A model generated the notes under the pieces. It was not told where the DNA came from, ran no database searches, and saw nothing but the letters and a program-made list of their open reading frames with translations. Position numbers and translations under genes: made by a program. This document shows positions 30,244 to 38,394 of a stretch of DNA of 64,000 nt, piece by piece. Where the stretch lies: contig DATJUX010000024.1 of NCBI GenBank assembly GCA_035502095.1, positions 1 through 64,000 of the forward strand. Reading direction: 5' to 3'. The stretch is from JAKANT01 sp035502095. GTDB taxonomy: Bacteria > Pseudomonadota > Gammaproteobacteria > Burkholderiales > Burkholderiaceae_F. Positions within the stretch are counted from its first letter, which is position 1. Each line of letters begins with the position of its first letter.

Positions 30244-30571
30244 TACAACGAGCTGAAAAGGATGCCACGGACGACAGGGGAAAACGACAAAGTGCGATGC
30301 ACCACGCTCGACGCTGTTGTCGCGCCGCCAATGCGGAATCGGGGACGCACGCGAGTTCGCGCGCCGGCGCTCGACGCAGCGCCCAAGTCCAGCGCGATCG
30401 AATCGTCCGCGCAACGGCGGCCTTTCGCGCCGCCAGCAGGACGTCGGTAGGGAATCTCCGCAACCGGGGATCGCGTCGAGAAGAGAAATTTTCGCGGGCC
30501 GGCCTCAAGGCACGTTTCGTTTGGCCGTAATACCGGTCACGGTGCACCGCCCCTTCAACCTCAGGGAAAAC
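30244..30571. other. Non-coding stretch between the FdnG remnant and the LC7-like gene
   Basis: No coding frame with recognisable homology on either strand, and no further formate dehydrogenase fragments that I can identify. It probably contains the promoter of the LC7-like gene; an AT-richer patch (GAGAAATTTTCG) lies near 30482-30496. No terminator is visible. Confidence 0.4.
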
Positions 30572-30988
30572 ATGGCGACCGAGCCTCGCACGATCCGGGT
30601 CTTCTTCGAACGGCAGCTTGCCGATCTGCGCGAGTCCGTCCCGTCGGCCCTCGCGGCAGCGGTCGTCAGCGACGACAACTGCCTCACGTCGGACGCGGTC
30701 GGCGTCGCCGATGCCTTGTCGCCGCAAACCACGCAGCTGCGCGGCCTGATCGCGTCCGCGCGCACGACGGCGTCGGCGCTCGGGCTCGACAAGACCCGCT
30801 GCCTGATCCTGGATGGAACCGCGGGCGTTCTGATCGTGCGCCCGGTTCAAACCGCGAAGCCACGGCTGATCGTGCTGCTGCTTGCCGACCCGCGCGATGT
30901 GACGCGCGCGTTGAACGGAATGCATCGGCTCGCGGCCGAGATAGAAGCGCGCCTCACGGCCGCCGCGACGCCCGCGCTCGCTGCCTGA
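30572..30988 (+). CDS. Roadblock/LC7-like domain protein
   Basis: Encodes 138 residues. After a short helix it shows the alpha/beta layout of Roadblock/LC7 proteins: SVPSALAAAVVSDDNCLTSD, then a helix with LRGLIASARTTASALGL, then strands RCLILDGTAGVLIVRPV and RLIVLLLA, and a final helix. In bacteria such proteins often pair with small GTPases (MglB-MglA) or act in motility and surface behaviour, but no GTPase gene is next to it. The assignment rests on predicted fold and is moderate. It converges on the DUF3108 pair with a 12-bp gap. Confidence 0.6.
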   Translation: MATEPRTIRVFFERQLADLRESVPSALAAAVVSDDNCLTSDAVGVADALSPQTTQLRGLIASARTTASALGLDKTRCLILDGTAGVLIVRPVQTAKPRLIVLLLADPRDVTRALNGMHRLAAEIEARLTAAATPALAA

Positions 30989-31000
30989 TCCGCCGACCCG

Positions 31001-31741
31001 TCATTCGACGCTGGCGCCGCGCAGGCGGTGATCGATGACGCCGCCGTTCTTGTCGACATAACGGAGACGCACGGGCAGTCCGCACCAGCGTGGCGAGAAC
31101 CACGCTTCGAGGCGGTCGTGGTCGTCGCCCATCAGCGCGCGCTCGAACTGCGCGGCTTCGACCTCCCCCACCGGTACCTTCACCGTCTCGACGCCACGCC
31201 GCAGCAAGCGATAGGGGCCCACCGCGCGCGCCCCTGCCACCGGAATCTCGAGCGGCCCTTCGGCGGTGGCCGCGTGCAGACGCAGAGCTAGCTGGACCAG
31301 GAGACTGACCCGATCCTGCAACCCCGTCTCGGTCGGCGCCGGAGAGTCCGGGGCCGCGGAGAAACGCACGACCTTGGCGGCCCAGTCGAATGTCGTCGTC
31401 TGTGCCGATTTGCCGGTGCGGGTTTCGACGTATTCGGCAGGCTGCAGGCCGTCCGGTCCGATCGCGCCGCGCGAGGTCTGGCGCGCGTGATAGATCCCGA
31501 CGGCGTCGGTATCGACGGTGATCGAGTACGCCTGTCCCGTGCGCTCGAACGAGAGGACGCTGTCGCCGTTGATCGAGAACGGCCCGCGGCTGGCCGTCAC
31601 CTGATAGTCGAGGCGCAGTTTCGCGGGCCATTCGTCCTTGCCGGGACATGTCGGCACTTGCGCGTGCGCCGCCACCGCGAGAGCGAGAAGCAGCGGCGCA
31701 ACCAGGAACGCCGGCGCCGAGGCGTTCCTATCTGTTCTCAT
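31001..31741 (-). CDS. Periplasmic DUF3108 protein
   Basis: Encodes 246 residues with a Sec signal peptide (AVAAHAQ). The mature part has the DUF3108 pattern: LRLDYQVTASRGPFSINGDS, a strand-rich lipocalin-like body, and a C-terminal ending VRLRYVDKNGGVIDHRL. The chain start overlaps the end of the preceding DUF3108 gene by 14 bp, so the two are co-translated. The function of DUF3108 is unknown; it is widespread in proteobacterial periplasms. Confidence 0.8.
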   Translation of the reverse strand: MRTDRNASAPAFLVAPLLLALAVAAHAQVPTCPGKDEWPAKLRLDYQVTASRGPFSINGDSVLSFERTGQAYSITVDTDAVGIYHARQTSRGAIGPDGLQPAEYVETRTGKSAQTTTFDWAAKVVRFSAAPDSPAPTETGLQDRVSLLVQLALRLHAATAEGPLEIPVAGARAVGPYRLLRRGVETVKVPVGEVEAAQFERALMGDDHDRLEAWFSPRWCGLPVRLRYVDKNGGVIDHRLRGASVE

Positions 31742-32870
31742 CGGCGCTCTCGAGACGGCTCTCCGTCACGTTGCCGTTGCGGTCGGTGAAGCGGAGCATC
31801 ACGGGCAGGTAGCTGCGCGACGGCGCGAGCCAGACTTCCACGCGCGCCTCCGCCGGCGTCAACCTGGGCCGGTCGAGCTTGAGCGCCTCGATCGGACCGG
31901 CACCGGTCTCGATCGTCTCGGTGCCGACGACGAGGAAGTTGTAGGGCTCCACGTCGCCGGGTCCGGCGACGTCCATCGAAATGGTCGCACCTTCACGCAT
32001 CACCTCCGGCAGCCGCTGGCCGATCGCCATCAACTGGAACTGGAACGACAGCCTGTCCTGGATGCCGTCCCGCACCGCCCGCTGGAAGGTGCGCGAGCTG
32101 AATGTCACGATGTGCTGGTACCAATCGAGGTTGGTGGCCACGGGCGCACGCGTCCCGGTCTTCTGCACGTAGCGCTCCGGCGCGATACCGAAGCGCTGCA
32201 CCGAGCCGCTCGACGATATGTCGGCGAGCGGGATGCCGAACACGGTCGCACGCAGCCGGGCCTCGTAGCGCGCCGTGCCGGTGTCGAGACGCCAGTCGAT
32301 CGTCGTCGTGCCGCTGAGCGCCGAGTAGCGCGAGTCGCGCAGCTTGTAGACGTAGCTGCCGGAAATCGGCAGCGCCTCGATGGCGCCGCCCTGTTCGCTC
32401 ATGTCGGCGGCAAGGTCGACCCCTCGGACGGGCGCGGTGGGCGCCGCCGGCGCGGGCTCGACGCGTGCGGGATCGGGGGCCGGCGTCGGCGGTGGAGCGA
32501 TCCCCGTGACCTGCACCGACCCCTCGCTCTCGCCGGGCGCCGGCCGGTCGGGCTCATCGGCAGGCGCGGCCACGACGGTAGGGTCTGGCGTGACCAGCGG
32601 CTCGGGGGAAGGCGGAGTTGGCGGCGGCGGCTTCGGGCGCGGCGCGCGCCGGGGCGCCACGCGGCGCGGCGGAGGCGGCGCGGGCGGCGCCTCCGCGATC
32701 AGCGCCGCGTCGATCGTGCGCGACGGCGGCTCTGCCTCCGACTGCGGCGCCACCAGCCGGTCGCGCAAGACGGAAATCACGAGCGCATGCAGCAGGAGCG
32801 ACGCCGCGATCAGCAGGATCGCGCGGCCCGGACTCAGCAGCGGCGGCGTAACGGCGGTGACCAGACTCAT
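31728..32870 (-). CDS. Membrane-anchored, proline-rich DUF3108 protein
   Basis: Encodes 380 residues from the ATG at 32870. One N-terminal membrane helix (ILLIAASLLLHALVISVL) is followed by a Pro/Arg-rich segment of about 90 residues, with APPAPPPPRRVAPRRAPRPK, like the periplasm-spanning arm of TonB. The C-terminal 230 residues are a DUF3108 domain (ISGSYVYKLRDSRYSALSG to MLRFTDRNGNVTESRLES). It precedes and overlaps a second, secreted DUF3108 gene. The layout suggests a tethered and a free form of the same domain; the role is unknown. Confidence 0.8.
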   Translation of the reverse strand: MSLVTAVTPPLLSPGRAILLIAASLLLHALVISVLRDRLVAPQSEAEPPSRTIDAALIAEAPPAPPPPRRVAPRRAPRPKPPPPTPPSPEPLVTPDPTVVAAPADEPDRPAPGESEGSVQVTGIAPPPTPAPDPARVEPAPAAPTAPVRGVDLAADMSEQGGAIEALPISGSYVYKLRDSRYSALSGTTTIDWRLDTGTARYEARLRATVFGIPLADISSSGSVQRFGIAPERYVQKTGTRAPVATNLDWYQHIVTFSSRTFQRAVRDGIQDRLSFQFQLMAIGQRLPEVMREGATISMDVAGPGDVEPYNFLVVGTETIETGAGPIEALKLDRPRLTPAEARVEVWLAPSRSYLPVMLRFTDRNGNVTESRLESADENR

Positions 32871-33148
32871 GCACGAACACAACGGCACAAACGGCGACTG
32901 CGCCGACCAGATCGTGGCCGAAGCGGACCCCCGAGGGCCCTTGCTGATGCAGCGCTGCCCCCTCCGAGGGCGAGAATAGTCGAATCGAGCGCGCCTTCCG
33001 CGCGACCGCCGACCGGTGGTGGTTTCACGTGATCCCGCGGGTTGACGCCGGACCGGCGCCATCGCGAGCGGATCGGGTACCGTAGCGACTGTCGATCGCG
33101 GCCGCGGCGGCTGCTCTTCCGTGGATGGCGCGATTGCAGGAGCAGTCG

Positions 33149-33748
33149 ATGACGACCAGCCAGTCCGGCCCGGAGTTTCCGTTCGCGAGCAACCTGCTCG
33201 AGAGCATCGAGCTGATGCGCAAGGTCTGGGGCGCCGGTTTTCCGCAGATGCCCGGCGTTTCGAACCCCGCCGCGCTGACCACGTCGCTGCCCTCGATCAT
33301 GATGCCGACGCTCGATGTCGATGAACTCGACAAGCGTATCGGCGACCTGCGCGCAGTCGAGCAGTGGCTCGCCCTGAACGCCAACATGTTGCGCGCGTCG
33401 ATCCAGGCGCTCGAGGTCCAGCGCAACACGATCGCGACGCTCAAGTCGCTCGGTGGCGCACTTATGTCGGCCCCGTCGGAGCCCGTGCCGGCAAAGTCCG
33501 CAGCGCCGCCGGCTGCGCCGACGCCCGCGCGACGCGCGCGGCGCGTCCAGCCGAAGGAAACACGCCCGCCGAACCTGGCCGAGATGCCGATGAACCCGGC
33601 CGCGTGGTGGGGCAACCTGCAGGATCAGTTCACGCGCATCGCGGCGGCGGCCGCCGGCGAGGCAGCAGGCAAGAGCCCGGCCGAGGCCGCACCGGCCGAT
33701 GCGAACAAACCGGCGGCGCGCAGGCCGCCTGCCAAGCGCTCGGGCTGA
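33149..33748 (+). CDS. phaM: PhaM-type polyhydroxyalkanoate granule protein
   Basis: Encodes 199 residues. I chose the ATG at 33149, which has AGGAG upstream. The conserved PhaM core is present: ELDKRIGDLRAVEQWLALN followed by NMLRASIQALEVQRNTIATL. The C-terminal part is Ala/Pro/Lys-rich and ends ARRPPAKRSG, like the basic DNA-binding tail of Ralstonia PhaM, which activates PHA synthase and ties granules to the nucleoid. The family is largely betaproteobacterial. The FIST gene begins 6 bp downstream, so the two are likely one operon. PHA synthase itself is not in the window. Confidence 0.8.
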   Translation: MTTSQSGPEFPFASNLLESIELMRKVWGAGFPQMPGVSNPAALTTSLPSIMMPTLDVDELDKRIGDLRAVEQWLALNANMLRASIQALEVQRNTIATLKSLGGALMSAPSEPVPAKSAAPPAAPTPARRARRVQPKETRPPNLAEMPMNPAAWWGNLQDQFTRIAAAAAGEAAGKSPAEAAPADANKPAARRPPAKRSG

Positions 33749-33754
33749 AGCGCC

Positions 33755-34993
33755 ATGCGCTTTCGCCACGCATGCGCCGCGCATCCCGACTGGTCGGTCG
33801 CGACCGAGGAATGCGCGCTGCTGCTGCATCGTTTCGCGGGCGACGAGCGGTACGTTCGCAACGCCAATCTCGGCTTTCTGTACCTCACCGATCCGTTGGT
33901 CGATCACGCCGAACAGATCCTCGCGACGCTGAAATCGCGCACCGGCATTCCCAACTGGGTCGGCGCCAGCGGCATCGGGATCTGCGCTACCGGCACCGAG
34001 TTCTACGAGGAGCCCGCGCTTGCGGTCATGCTCGCGAGCTTTCCTTCCGGCACGTTCAACGTTTTCTCCGGTTCGCAGCGCCCGCCGACGCTCGGCACCC
34101 GCACCGACGCGGGCGCCGATGCCGCCTACACCGCGCTCGTGCATGCCGACCCGCAATCTCCCGACCTGCCGGAATTGCTGGTCGACATGGGCAACAAGGT
34201 GGCGAGCGGCTACCTGTTCGGCGGCATCTCGAATGGCCGCGGCAAGGCGGTACAGATCGCCGACCGCGTGCTGAGCGGCGGCCTGTCGGGCGTGGTGTTC
34301 TCCTCCGACGTGCGGCTGGTGTCGCGCGTGTCGCAGGGCGTGCACCGGCTCCCGGCCGCGAGCCGGCACAAGGTCACGCGCGCCGCCGACAACGTGATCA
34401 TCGAGCTCGACGGGCGGCGCGCGTTCGATGTCCTGCTCGAGGACGCCGGCATCCGCGAGCGTGCGACGTTGCAGATTTCGGCCAACGGGGGCGTGCGCGA
34501 GGACTTCACCAAGGTGCGGCAGCAGCTGCAGTCGCTCGGCCGCCAGGGCTTGTTCGTCGGCATCGAGCCCGGCGCGGCTGGCGGCTACCGCGAGCGGACG
34601 CCGCGCGAGGACTACGTCGTGCGCCATGTCATCGCGCTCGATCCGTCCAAGGGCGTGGTTGCGGTCGCGGCGCAGGTCGCCGAGGAGCAGGTGGCGAGCT
34701 TTTGCACGCGCGACGAACCGGCGGCGCGCAAGGACCTGATCCGCATCTGCGCCGAGATCCGCGATCACCTGCACGAACAGAGTGAAAAGGACGGCGCGCC
34801 CGCGCAAGCAAAGGGCGCGGTCTACGTCTCCTGCCTCGGGCGCGGCAGCCACATGTTCGGCGAGTCGAACGAGGAACTCGGCCTGATCGAGCGCCAGCTC
34901 GGCGACGTGCCGCTGGTGGGCTTTTATGCCAACGGCGAAATCGGCGGCCAGAACCTGTACGGGTTCACCGGCGTGCTGACGGTGTTCTACTGA
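33755..34993 (+). CDS. FIST-domain sensory protein
   Basis: Encodes 412 residues spanning the FIST N and FIST C domains with no other domain. Marks include ANLGFLYLTDPLVDHAEQIL, NWVGASGIGICATGTEFYEE, and the C-terminal VYVSCLGRG followed by VGFYANGEIGG. FIST domains are thought to bind small ligands, possibly amino acids, and are usually attached to signalling outputs; here it stands alone. There is no signal peptide. It follows phaM after 6 bp and ends at a palindromic element. A link to storage granules is only contextual. Confidence 0.85.
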   Translation: MRFRHACAAHPDWSVATEECALLLHRFAGDERYVRNANLGFLYLTDPLVDHAEQILATLKSRTGIPNWVGASGIGICATGTEFYEEPALAVMLASFPSGTFNVFSGSQRPPTLGTRTDAGADAAYTALVHADPQSPDLPELLVDMGNKVASGYLFGGISNGRGKAVQIADRVLSGGLSGVVFSSDVRLVSRVSQGVHRLPAASRHKVTRAADNVIIELDGRRAFDVLLEDAGIRERATLQISANGGVREDFTKVRQQLQSLGRQGLFVGIEPGAAGGYRERTPREDYVVRHVIALDPSKGVVAVAAQVAEEQVASFCTRDEPAARKDLIRICAEIRDHLHEQSEKDGAPAQAKGAVYVSCLGRGSHMFGESNEELGLIERQLGDVPLVGFYANGEIGGQNLYGFTGVLTVFY

Positions 34994-35012
34994 GCAGCCA
35001 CGACCTCAATAC

Positions 35013-35088
35013 CATCCCGAGCAGGACACGCGGAATCTCCGGGTCGCGAAGGGCCGAGATCCTTCGTCGCATTCGCTTCCTCGGGATG
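35013..35088. repeat. 76-bp inverted-repeat element between convergent genes
   Basis: CATCCCGAG (35013-35021) and CTCGGGATG (35080-35088) bound an imperfect palindrome with GGAATCTC and GAGATCC inside. A related half-element occurs at 45238-45265. The position between convergent FIST and SDR genes suits a bidirectional transcription end. It resembles dispersed REP-like intergenic elements. Confidence 0.65.
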
Positions 35089-35098
35089 ACGAACTTGT

Positions 35099-35881
35099 TC
35101 ACATCACGTAGTTAAGCCCCAGCCTCCCGCCATCCGGGTACACGGTCGTTCCAGTGAGATAGGACGCATCGTCGCTCGCGAGGAAGACGGCGATGCGCGC
35201 CACCTCCTCGGGCTCGCCCAGGCGGCCGAGCGGCGTGCGCGAGAGAATGCGAGTGCGTGCCGCCTCGTTGGTCAGCACCGCATTCTTCAGCATCTCGGTG
35301 GCGATCGAGCCCGGCCCGATCCCCATCACGCGCACGCCCTTGGGCGCCAGTGCGATGGCCATCACCTTGGTGAGCTGGTTCAGGGCGCCCTTGCTCACGG
35401 TGTAGGGCACCTGGTTGCCGATCGCGAGCACGGCGTTCACGCTCGACATGTTGATGATCACGCCGCGCGCTCCGGACGGATTCGGGTTCTGGGCGAGCAT
35501 CTGCCGCGCCGCGGCCTGGCCGCAGAGGAACGCACCGCGCAGGTTCACCCGCAGCACGCGATCGAAATCCTCGACGGCGAGGTCGATGAACTCGGCGCCG
35601 TGCACGATGCCGGCGTTGTTCACGAGCACGTCGAGCCGGCCGAAGTGCGCCAGCGCGAACTGCACCAGCCGTGTCGCATCGTCGGGCTCGCCCACGTCGG
35701 CGCGGCAGAACAGCGCGGTTCCTCCCGCGGCGGCGATGTCCTTGACCAGCGCGGTGCCGCCGACCTCGTTGACGTCCGACACCACGACCTTCGCGCCTTC
35801 CTCGGCGAACGCGCGTGCCGTCGCCGCGCCGATTCCCTGTGCCGAACCGGTGACGATGGCGACTCGATCGGTGAATTTCAT
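35099..35881 (-). CDS. Short-chain dehydrogenase/reductase
   Basis: Encodes 260 residues, a classical SDR. The cofactor site is TGSAQGIG near residue 12, and NNAG follows. The catalytic Ser is in INMSSVNAV and the Tyr/Lys in PYTVSKGALNQL. The C-terminal segment has the usual SYLTGTTVYPDGGRLG. An Asp after the second strand (VVVSDVNE) suggests NAD rather than NADP. The substrate cannot be told; 3-hydroxyacyl or alcohol substrates are common. It is divergent from the glutathione peroxidase gene, with 140 bp between. Confidence 0.9.
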   Translation of the reverse strand: MKFTDRVAIVTGSAQGIGAATARAFAEEGAKVVVSDVNEVGGTALVKDIAAAGGTALFCRADVGEPDDATRLVQFALAHFGRLDVLVNNAGIVHGAEFIDLAVEDFDRVLRVNLRGAFLCGQAAARQMLAQNPNPSGARGVIINMSSVNAVLAIGNQVPYTVSKGALNQLTKVMAIALAPKGVRVMGIGPGSIATEMLKNAVLTNEAARTRILSRTPLGRLGEPEEVARIAVFLASDDASYLTGTTVYPDGGRLGLNYVM

Positions 35882-36021
35882 GCGGGCCTCCGGACTTGTC
35901 CCGGGCGGATTGTCGGAGATTTCAAAGCGGAACGTTGCGGCGTCGCGCGGGCCTTGAGACTTGAGGCAATATCCACGTTCGCCCGCGTTCCCGGCGCGGA
36001 TGCGTTCGAGAAGGACGGACC

Positions 36022-36597
36022 ATGACACTCGCTCGAGCCGTGCGCCGCGCCGCCGTTGCGCTGGTCGTGTGCGGCGCGGGACTCGTCGTTCCATGCGTGG
36101 CCGCCGCGGGCGACAAGGCCTGTCCGGCCTTGCTGCACTACTCGGCGCCACGCCTGCAGGACGAAAGTCCGCAGGACCTGTGCCGGTTCGCGGGCCGGGT
36201 GCTGCTGGTTGTCAACACCGCGAGCAAGTGCGGCTACACCCCGCAGTACGAAGCACTCGAGCAGTTGTACGCGCGCTACGCGCCGCGCGGCCTCGCCGTG
36301 CTCGGGTTTCCGTCCAACGACTTCAACCAGGAGCCCGCGGGCAACAAGGCAATCGCCGAGTTCTGCTTCAACACGTACGCGGTGAAATTCCCGATGTTCG
36401 CCAAGACCACCGTGATCGGGCCGTCCGCCCACCCCTTCTACGCCGCCCTGCGCGCGGCCTCGGGGGAGGCGCCGCAGTGGAACTTCCACAAGTTCCTGGT
36501 CGACCGCGACGGGCACGTGGCGGCCACCTTTCCCAGCGCGATCGATCCTCTCGACCCGCGCGTGACCGGCCGCATCGAGCAGTTGCTCGGACGCTAG
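36022..36597 (+). CDS. Periplasmic glutathione peroxidase-like thiol peroxidase
   Basis: Encodes 191 residues with a signal peptide (VAAAG), which is less usual for this family. Peroxidatic Cys is in NTASKCGYTPQYEALEQLY; a second Cys in EFCFNTY is placed for a thioredoxin-type resolving role. FPSNDFNQEP and WNFHKFLVDRDG supply the conserved Gln/Trp/Asn residues. It reduces hydroperoxides outside the cytoplasm, probably with thioredoxin-like donors rather than glutathione. It is a Cys rather than selenocysteine enzyme (no in-frame TGA). Confidence 0.9.
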   Translation: MTLARAVRRAAVALVVCGAGLVVPCVAAAGDKACPALLHYSAPRLQDESPQDLCRFAGRVLLVVNTASKCGYTPQYEALEQLYARYAPRGLAVLGFPSNDFNQEPAGNKAIAEFCFNTYAVKFPMFAKTTVIGPSAHPFYAALRAASGEAPQWNFHKFLVDRDGHVAATFPSAIDPLDPRVTGRIEQLLGR

Positions 36598-36700
36598 ATC
36601 CGCGCGCGACCCGGCCTGGACGAATGTCCCTGCGGCCGCCGGCGCGGCGGGCAGGCCGCGGATGCGACAATCCGCCTGACCAGCTCAACCCGCCTCCCCG

Positions 36701-37510
36701 ATGAACGTCCGCGATCCGACCTTTCTGCCCGACGTGCAGGGTGCGAACGACGTGCGCAACATCGCCATCCAGCGCGTGGGCGTGAAGTCGCTGCGCCAGC
36801 CGGTGCAGATCGCCTCGCCGGCCGGTCCGCAGCCCTCGATCGCCTTGGTCGACATGTTCGTCGCGCTGCCGGCGCATCAGAAGGGCACGCACATGTCGCG
36901 CTTCATCGACGTGCTGCAGACCCATCGCGCGCCGCTCGGCGTGCAGTCGATCCGCGAGCTGCTGCGGGCGATGCTGGCGCGCCTGGAGGCGAGCGAGGGC
37001 GAGATCGTGGTCCGCTTCCCGTACTTCATCACCAAGCACGCACCGGTTTCCGGTGTCGCCAGCCTGCTCGACTACGAGGTCACGTTGCGCGTCGAAGCGA
37101 AGGCCGGCCGGGTGAAGACAGTGCAGGAGGTCGTGGTCCCGGTGACCAGCCTCTGCCCGTGCAGCAAGAAGATCGCCGACTACGGCGCGCACAACCAGCG
37201 CTCGGCCGTCACCATCGCCGCTGAAGTCGAGGATGACCTGCCGATCGAGCAGCAGGTGCGGTTCGCGGAAGAAGCGGCGCCGAGCGAGCTCTGGGCACTG
37301 CTCAAGCGTCCGGACGAGAAATACGTGACCGAGCGTGCGTATGACAACCCGAAGTTCGTCGAGGACATCGTGCGCGATATCGCGCTCGCGCTGAACCGCG
37401 ATGAGCGCATCGTCGCGTATTCGGTGGCGACCGAAAATTTCGAGTCGATCCACAACCATTCCGCGTACGCGTGCATCGAGCACGACAAGCGCATGCGTCC
37501 TGCACGCTGA
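36701..37510 (+). CDS. folE2: GTP cyclohydrolase FolE2 (type IB)
   Basis: Encodes 269 residues (family about 260-300). The active-site segment PVTSLCPCSKKIADYGAHNQRS carries the metal-binding Cys, and an N-terminal GTHMSRF motif is present. The C-terminus has ENFESIHNHSAYA with the family's Glu/His. It makes dihydroneopterin triphosphate from GTP, the first step of folate synthesis, and can use metals other than zinc. FolE2 genes are often under zinc-starvation control, but I found no clear Zur box in the short upstream region. Confidence 0.94.
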   Translation: MNVRDPTFLPDVQGANDVRNIAIQRVGVKSLRQPVQIASPAGPQPSIALVDMFVALPAHQKGTHMSRFIDVLQTHRAPLGVQSIRELLRAMLARLEASEGEIVVRFPYFITKHAPVSGVASLLDYEVTLRVEAKAGRVKTVQEVVVPVTSLCPCSKKIADYGAHNQRSAVTIAAEVEDDLPIEQQVRFAEEAAPSELWALLKRPDEKYVTERAYDNPKFVEDIVRDIALALNRDERIVAYSVATENFESIHNHSAYACIEHDKRMRPAR

Positions 37511-37554
37511 CGGGCGCATTTCCCGTCGGAGCACGCATCCCGGGTTCCTGGCGA

Positions 37555-38329
37555 GGCGGCGGACAAGGGGCCGCATCGCAGCCGAAGTCGACGCAAGGTC
37601 CGTGCAAGGCTGTGGGAGACTCGCGGCCGACGGGGCTCATCTCCTCGACCGGCACGTGCGCCGCCGGCGGCAGCGTTACCGCCGTACTCGATGATCGCGA
37701 CGGCAGCAACTCGGGGAGCTCCGGCGACCTGCTGACCGTGACCTTCAAGCAGTGCCAGCCGACCGCGACCGACCTCATCAACGGCAGCATCTCGGCGACT
37801 TACAGCGTCGCGCAGATCTAGGCCGGCTTCGCCTCGGCCACCGCCACGGTCACGTACGCGCAGCGGCAGGCGAGTTCGACCGCAGGCCGGTTTCCGATCG
37901 ACGGAAGCTACAACTACAACCTCGCGCGCGTTGGCACCTCCTATACGGCGCAGCTCTCGATGGGCGTCGACGGCCTGACGGCTTCGGTGACCGGAGCCGG
38001 AGGCAGCGACGCTGTCACGCTGCACGCCCGCTACACCGTGACCGCCACGCGTGATCCGAACGCGCTGCCGCCCGGGTCCTCGACTGCCGGACTCGGCACG
38101 CTCGCGGTCAACGGAGCGATCTCCGGCCACCTCCATCGGCGGCACCATCGTCATCAACACACCGGCGACGATCAAGCAATGCGACATCGACCCGTTCCCG
38201 CGCCAAGGCCGGATCCAGGTGCACGGCGTGAACAACGGGCTTCTCGTCCTGTCCGTGCTGTCGACGTCGACGTTGGAGGTGAAGCTCGACGCGGACGGGG
38301 ATGGCACGGTCGAGTTCACGAAGTCGTGA
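37555..38329 (+). pseudogene. Broken gene for a secreted repeat-poor hypothetical protein
   Basis: A coherent protein reads STGTCAAGGSVTAVLDDRDG, LLTVTFKQCQPTATDLINGS and ISATYSVAQI, then meets a TAG at 37819-37821. It continues in the same frame with FPIDGSYNYNLARVGTSYTA and on to about 38125. There it needs a frame change to read ATSIGGTIVINTPATIKQCD and end VKLDADGDGTVEFTKS at 38329. No start codon or signal peptide is recognisable, so the 5' end is missing too. It resembles Thr/Ser-rich secreted or lipoprotein families of betaproteobacteria. The left boundary is approximate. One stop and one frameshift argue for true decay. Confidence 0.7.
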
Positions 38330-38359
38330 ACTGGGTCGACCTGATCTGGCCCGATGCCA

Positions 38360-38383
38360 CCCTCCCCCGGCAGGCCGGGAGGG
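38360..38383. repeat. Short palindrome ahead of the asparaginase gene
   Basis: CCCTCCCCCGG and CCGGGAGGG form a hairpin with a CAGG-containing loop. A near copy lies at 49181-49203. The right arm GGGAGGG ends 11 nt before the asparaginase ATG and is its only plausible Shine-Dalgarno sequence. Confidence 0.65.
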
Positions 38384-38394
38384 ATAATCGGCGC

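Noticed and set aside
24466..30571. Search for the selC (tRNA-Sec) gene near selA/selB
   Set aside because: The gaps beside selB and selA are 4-28 bp, and I found no long-acceptor tRNA-like fold in the wider non-coding stretch, so none is claimed.
36022..36597. Possible selenoprotein glutathione peroxidase, given the nearby sel genes
   Set aside because: The active-site codon encodes Cys (NTASKCGYT) and there is no in-frame TGA.
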